A DNA stretch of 64,000 nucleotides, taken from the NCBI GenBank assembly GCA_039105265.1, contig JAPFFF010000014.1, positions 2,852,001 to 2,916,000 of the forward strand, read 5' to 3'. The stretch is from Tritrichomonas musculus (Eukaryota; Parabasalia; Tritrichomonadida; Tritrichomonadidae). A program made the position numbers and the translations under genes. The notes beneath the pieces are model-generated. The model was not told where the DNA came from. It did no database searches and saw only the letters and a list, made by a program, of their open reading frames with translations. Positions within the stretch are counted from its first letter, which is position 1. Each line of letters opens with the position of its first letter. This document shows positions 60,195 to 64,000 of this stretch, piece by piece.

Positions 60195-60653
60195 TTAAAC
60201 AGTAACGAAATCCACACAATTTTTTATAATGCAAGGTGAGATGAAAAATGATACATAGTAACAGGAAAAAGCAGGTGAAGGAGCGAAAAACTAGGTGGCG
60301 AATTCAATTTTTTGATAGAATCTTCTCAATCTATAGAAAAAAAAAAAATTGTGAAAAATAATTCAAATTCAATTTTATGTTATAAATTAGAACGATCATT
60401 ATTTTATTCAAAATTTATAGAAATTGAATGATCATTATTTTTATTTCATTTCGAAGTCATCCACTTTTTCTTGAAACTATAAAACAAAAAAGGAAATATA
60501 ATTTTTTCCTAGTAAAAATATATTTGTTTACAATATTAAATTAAAAAATGCTATCTTCTTTCAAAATAAAAAATTCAATTAAAAAGATGTAAATTTTTAA
60601 ATATGGACTATCAATAATTAAAGATTCAATGAAAAGCCGGTAACGCTGGAAAT

Positions 60654-60800
60654 AAGTAGATAACGGTGAAATGAAGCTCTGAAATTTTAAAAATTAAGTG
60701 GATTACAAAGTTCGTTTTTTACAGGCAAGAAAAAGAAAAATGGTTATATTTTTTATTTCAATTTGTAAAAATTCAATGTATCATTTCACCGTTATCCACT
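60654..60800. repeat. Inverted repeat (foldback), arms about 20 bases
   Basis: AAGTAGATAACGGTGAAATG at 60654-60673 is matched by the inverted CATTTCACCGTTATCCACTT at 60782-60801 with one mismatch. Related scraps (GGTGAA, GTGGAT) recur nearby at 60235-60300 and 60700, which suggests a short element family. Confidence 0.55.
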
Positions 60801-61491
60801 TTTCACCGATTATTTACTCAAAGAAGTTTAATATTGAAAAATTGTGGGAAATGAATCATTTCAAGATTGATTATAATTAATTTTCATGATGCAAGAGCCT
60901 CGAATAGTTTCAAATGCCAAAATTAATTGATATTTATCATCCTGAGCTAAATCTTTAATAAAGATAATTTATAAATATACATTTACAAAAGTGCAAATGG
61001 TTAACTTAGTAAATTTCATTGATCAATCCTTATTAAGATTCATATGAATCTTGCTTCATTTTTATATTAGTAATGAAAAAATATAATTTCCTCACATTAT
61101 TCTATAATAACTTGGTTTAAAAATTAAATAGATTTTACGTTATAAAATATTTGCTCATCTAATACTCTTTTCATGCTGTAGATGCTTTCCAAAAAAGTGA
61201 GTATATAGGAAAACGTGATGAGTAATTATTTCTTATATGAAAAATTGAGAGAAAAGTATCGGAAATCGAATTTGTAAGATGCAATTTACTTAAAGTTTGA
61301 TATTTAAAAAAAAAAAAAAAAAAATATTTCCTTTAGTAGGTGCAAAAAAAAATGCACTTTTGTAGTTCTTCTTTTAGGGAGAATGTTGATATAAAAAATA
61401 TCGGCTTATGTGATATGACTCTTTATTTTAGAAAAAGTTATAATGATTCTGATGTTTTGTGACCTTGTAATAAAGAACAATTGTGGTCATT

Positions 61492-61496
61492 TCACT
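61492..61496 (+). promoter_or_regulatory. Inr (TCACT) of the malate dehydrogenase gene
   Basis: TCACT fits the trichomonad initiator TCA(+1)-pyrimidine-A/T. The A at 61494 is 10 bases before the ATG at 61504, the short leader expected for a highly expressed trichomonad gene. Confidence 0.55.
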
Positions 61497-61503
61497 TTAA
61501 AAA

Positions 61504-62520
61504 ATGAGCTGCTGCTGCCAAGTTACAAACGTCGTTATCACTGGTGCTGCTGGACAAATCGGTTATGCACTTGCTTTCCGTGTTGCCAAGGGAGATCTCC
61601 TTGGCCCATGCCGCCGCGTTAGACTTCATCTTCTCGAAATCCCACCAGTTCTTAAAGCCCTCGAAGGTGTCCAAATGGAACTTACTGACTGCGCATTCCC
61701 AACACTCGCTGGTGTTGAAATCACAAGCGATGCTAACGTTGCTTTCAAGGATGCTGATGTTTGCTTCCTTGTCGGATCCTTCCCACGTAAGGATGGAATG
61801 GATCGTGCAGATCTTCTTGAAAAGAACGGTGGAATCTTCAAGGTCCAAGGTGAAGCCCTTTCTAACCATGCTCACAAGAATGTTAAGGTTCTTGTCGTTG
61901 GAAACCCAGCTAACACAAACGCTCTAATCGCATTACACTATGCCAAGAATCTTGGCCCACAAAACTTCTGCGCCATGTCACGTCTCGATCATAACAGAAT
62001 GAAGGGTGAACTTGCCGCCAAACTTAACACCACAACAGATCATATCCGCAAAGTCTGCATCTGGGGTAACCACTCAAACACACAAGTTCCAGATACAACA
62101 AACGCTGTCTTTGATGGTCCAGAAGGAACAGTCAAAATCACAGACAAATTCCCAGAAGATTATCTTCATGGAGAATTCGCTCAAAAGATTGCTACCCGTG
62201 GTGGTGCTGTCATCAAAGCACGTGGTGCATCATCAGCTGCTTCAGCCGCTAATGCTGCTCTTGACTGCATGAGAGACTGGTGCCTTGGATCAAAGGTTGG
62301 CGATTTCGTTTCAATGTCTATCCCAGTTCCAGAATGCGAACCATATGGCATCAAGAAGGGAATCATTTTCTCATTCCCATGTGAAGTTTCTCCAGAAGGA
62401 CACGTTTCTATTGTTCAGGGACTTCCAGTTAGTGATTGGCTTCGTGGAAAACTCCAAGCAACCGAAGAAGAACTTATTAACGAACGTAACACAGCTTACG
62501 AAAAGCTTAACATTCAATAA
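61504..62520 (+). CDS. MDH: Malate dehydrogenase, cytosolic type
   Basis: A 338-residue NAD-dependent dehydrogenase. The dinucleotide-binding glycine motif is in [15 protein letters not shown] (10-24). The substrate loop reads [14 protein letters not shown]. Its Arg, right after SFP, is the residue that selects oxaloacetate/malate; the related trichomonad lactate dehydrogenase has Leu there, so this copy should be a true MDH. The catalytic Asp-His pair lies in MSRLDHNR and [12 protein letters not shown]. It interconverts malate and oxaloacetate in the cytosol, linking glycolytic NADH to malate for hydrogenosomal malic enzyme. Codon use is much richer in C-ending codons than its neighbours, typical of high expression. 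The stop overlaps a TAAA. No targeting presequence is seen. Confidence 0.95.
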   Translation: MSCCCQVTNVVITGAAGQIGYALAFRVAKGDLLGPCRRVRLHLLEIPPVLKALEGVQMELTDCAFPTLAGVEITSDANVAFKDADVCFLVGSFPRKDGMDRADLLEKNGGIFKVQGEALSNHAHKNVKVLVVGNPANTNALIALHYAKNLGPQNFCAMSRLDHNRMKGELAAKLNTTTDHIRKVCIWGNHSNTQVPDTTNAVFDGPEGTVKITDKFPEDYLHGEFAQKIATRGGAVIKARGASSAASAANAALDCMRDWCLGSKVGDFVSMSIPVPECEPYGIKKGIIFSFPCEVSPEGHVSIVQGLPVSDWLRGKLQATEEELINERNTAYEKLNIQ

Positions 62521-63152
62521 ATCATTTTAAATAACACAACTATTTTAAATGAATCTTCTTTTTTTTCCTTTTTACAAATGTCTCTGTAAATATTGTAATT
62601 AATTATATATCTTATATTTCATGTTTATTTTCCTTAATCTTCTATTCCAATCATTTCATAGCATATCTTTCTTGGTTAATCATCTGGAATAAATTGTAGC
62701 ATATACTATTTAATATTTTCTTAAAATTCTAAATCTTTAAACAATTTTTACATTTCTATTGTAATTTGCTATGTTTTTGAACGTAATGCTGTAAAATTAT
62801 CGATATCGTTTTTAATGCTGAAAATTAAAATGGTAATGAAAATGTTTCTTTAAAAAAATGAGTTGCAAAAATAATTAAAAAAGCAAATTGTAATAGAAAC
62901 CGTAATTTTATGAGGCTTTCGTGATTTATTTTAATATTTATTTGCATTATTTTTTGTGATATCATCAATCATTTATATTGATTATCGCTTTAAGCAAATC
63001 TGATAGCTTGTTATGATTCATTGGATAAAGGTAAGTAGAGTTGAACAAAAATAAAAAGGTATAAATGAATGAAAATGGAAAGATTTAAATCCATCTCAAT
63101 AAAATTTATTTTGAAAGAACTAAAACAATTATTCATTTCTGGTCAAATACTC
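62521..63152. other. intergenic, nothing recognised
   Basis: About 630 bases including the 28 codons before the preferred Yif1 start. No repeat or RNA gene was seen. Confidence 0.5.
63133..63137 (+). promoter_or_regulatory. candidate Inr (TCATT) of the Yif1-like gene
   Basis: TCATT lies 18 bases before the Met at 63153 and inside the longer frame. If transcription starts here, the upstream Met at 63069 cannot be used, which supports the shorter protein. Confidence 0.35.
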
Positions 63153-63980
63153 ATGGATCAACCTATGTTTGGTGATCAGATGCAATCAGGCAATCCACAG
63201 CCTCAGAATGATTCATCAGCTACTGTTCTCGATCCCACGAGGTACATACAAACCGCAAATACCGCCGCAAAATTAATTGCAAATAACGTTAACATTGATG
63301 ATATAAAAAATCGATTTTCGCAATCAGAATCATTTATCCGTCCATTATTTGCTGTTAACTACAAGTCTGTACTCGCAAAAATCAAATGTTTAGCATGCCC
63401 GTTCATTGTCAAAAATTGGAGCAGGTCCGTACCCGATGGAGAGCCAGCAATTCCTATTACAAATCCTAATTTGCCAGAATTATATACTCCTCTTGTTTCA
63501 TTTTATACTTTTTTACTTTTATCTTCTATTTATCGTGGAATGAACCATGAATTTTCCTTTGAAAGTCTTTCATACTTATTCGCAAAATCAGGTGGAATTT
63601 TGTTGTTCCTTGTCATGCTATCAAAACTTTTATTTTTCCTTGTGAAAATGCCCAATTCTTATCCTTTATTCAGCCTTATTTCAGATCTTAGTATTTTTGG
63701 CTTCTACACATCTATCATCAACCTTTCTGTTTGTATTATTCCATCTCTCAGATTTCTTGTTCTCATCTATTCCCTCGCAGCTTCATTTTTATGGTCTATC
63801 AGAACATTGAATCCAAGATCTGGAATTCAATCTGTGCGCCCAAGTCCATCGCATACATATACTATAGTTATTGTCGCTTTGCTTGAAGCATTAACACCAT
63901 TTTTACTTTCTGAGAAAGTTATTAAGCAAAATTCTCCTGTTATTCCAGCTCACGTTCTTGATGTTAATAGCACAGCATAA
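63153..63980 (+). CDS. Yif1-family Golgi/ER vesicle protein
   Basis: From the Met at 63153 the protein is 275 residues (MDQPMFGDQMQSGNPQPQND), the usual Yif1 start; a longer frame from 63069 adds a basic, helical 28 residues not seen in the family. The N-terminal ~80 residues are cytosolic. The Yif1 core follows: VNYKSVLAKIKCLACPFIVK and NWSRSVPDGEPAIPITNPNL, then LPELYTPLVSFYTFLLL. Five hydrophobic segments fill the C-terminal half, as in Yip1/Yif1 proteins. Yif1 pairs with Yip1 and Rab GTPases in ER-Golgi transport, so it works in the same compartment as the golgin-like protein upstream. The stop overlaps a TAAA. Confidence 0.82.
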   Translation: MDQPMFGDQMQSGNPQPQNDSSATVLDPTRYIQTANTAAKLIANNVNIDDIKNRFSQSESFIRPLFAVNYKSVLAKIKCLACPFIVKNWSRSVPDGEPAIPITNPNLPELYTPLVSFYTFLLLSSIYRGMNHEFSFESLSYLFAKSGGILLFLVMLSKLLFFLVKMPNSYPLFSLISDLSIFGFYTSIINLSVCIIPSLRFLVLIYSLAASFLWSIRTLNPRSGIQSVRPSPSHTYTIVIVALLEALTPFLLSEKVIKQNSPVIPAHVLDVNSTA

Positions 63981-64000
63981 ATTAATAAAAAATACAAAAA

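Larger units (their letters stand above)
58094..61503. other. 3.4-kb gap holding a TIR transposon and foldbacks
   Basis: Contains the 1.7-kb element 58153-59855 and two smaller inverted repeats, listed separately. The remaining 60.85-61.5 kb holds only AT-rich spacer with an A run at 61306-61323. No supported gene; the frames at 58451-58675, 59111-59344 and 60698-60880 lie inside repeats. Confidence 0.6.

Noticed and set aside
61492-62530. Antisense and shifted frames over the MDH gene
   Set aside because: They are by-products of the strong codon bias of the MDH gene.

Overview
The window is an AT-rich piece of a nuclear chromosome from a microbial eukaryote, most likely a parabasalid (trichomonad), and probably a Tritrichomonas-type species. 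Supporting signs are: nearly all genes are single open frames read with the standard code; one gene carries a 26-base intron in which an ACTAAC branch site lies almost against the 3' splice AG; some genes have an Inr-like TCA-pyrimidine-A/T motif 7-18 bases before the start codon; there is a trichomonad-style cytosolic malate dehydrogenase; and there are many kinases, ankyrin proteins, and Mutator-like (MULE) and pogo-like transposase relics. The assignment is by resemblance only. No rRNA, tRNA or CRISPR was seen.

Layout. From 1 to 10.7 kb the window is gene-dense: the 3' end of a helical-repeat gene cut by the window, an importin-beta family receptor, a coiled-coil protein, a zf-C3Hc3H (KANSL2/INO80D-like) protein, an LRR protein and a multi-SPRY protein. 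From 10.7 to 19.4 kb lie a DUF1810 gene, a Tctex1 dynein light chain gene with the tiny intron, a CK1 kinase and a predicted pseudokinase with a C-terminal discoidin-like domain, separated by AT-rich gaps that hold two inverted-repeat (MITE-like) elements. The 19.4-28.2 kb stretch has no intact host gene; it holds three broken MULE transposase relics, one pogo-like DDE relic, a degenerate minisatellite, an (AAT)n array and a TA-flanked terminal-inverted-repeat element.

From 28.2 to 39.8 kb come an SF3B3/Rse1-like splicing factor, a secreted histidine acid phosphatase, a GCP3-like gamma-tubulin complex component, a disrupted ankyrin gene and a Rac GTPase. From 39.8 to 49.6 kb come S-adenosylmethionine decarboxylase, a predicted tail-anchored protein, a degenerate calmodulin and a coiled-coil protein, with two further inverted-repeat elements. 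From 49.9 to 58.1 kb are a BTB-like/ankyrin protein with a long charged linker and a large golgin-like coiled coil built from recently duplicated repeats. From 58.1 to 61.5 kb there is a 1.7-kb transposon with terminal inverted repeats and target duplications, plus two foldbacks. The window ends with malate dehydrogenase and a Yif1-family membrane protein.

The genes do not form operons. By function they sort into vesicle traffic (golgin, Yif1, tail-anchored protein), cytoskeleton and motors (GCP3-like, Tctex1, Rac, calmodulin-like), nuclear work (importin, SF3B3, zf-C3Hc3H) and metabolism (MDH, AdoMetDC, acid phosphatase). The most notable observations are the 26-base intron, the pseudokinase-discoidin fusion, AdoMetDC in a trichomonad-like genome, the self-duplicating golgin, and a varied set of short inverted-repeat elements, several flanked by TA.
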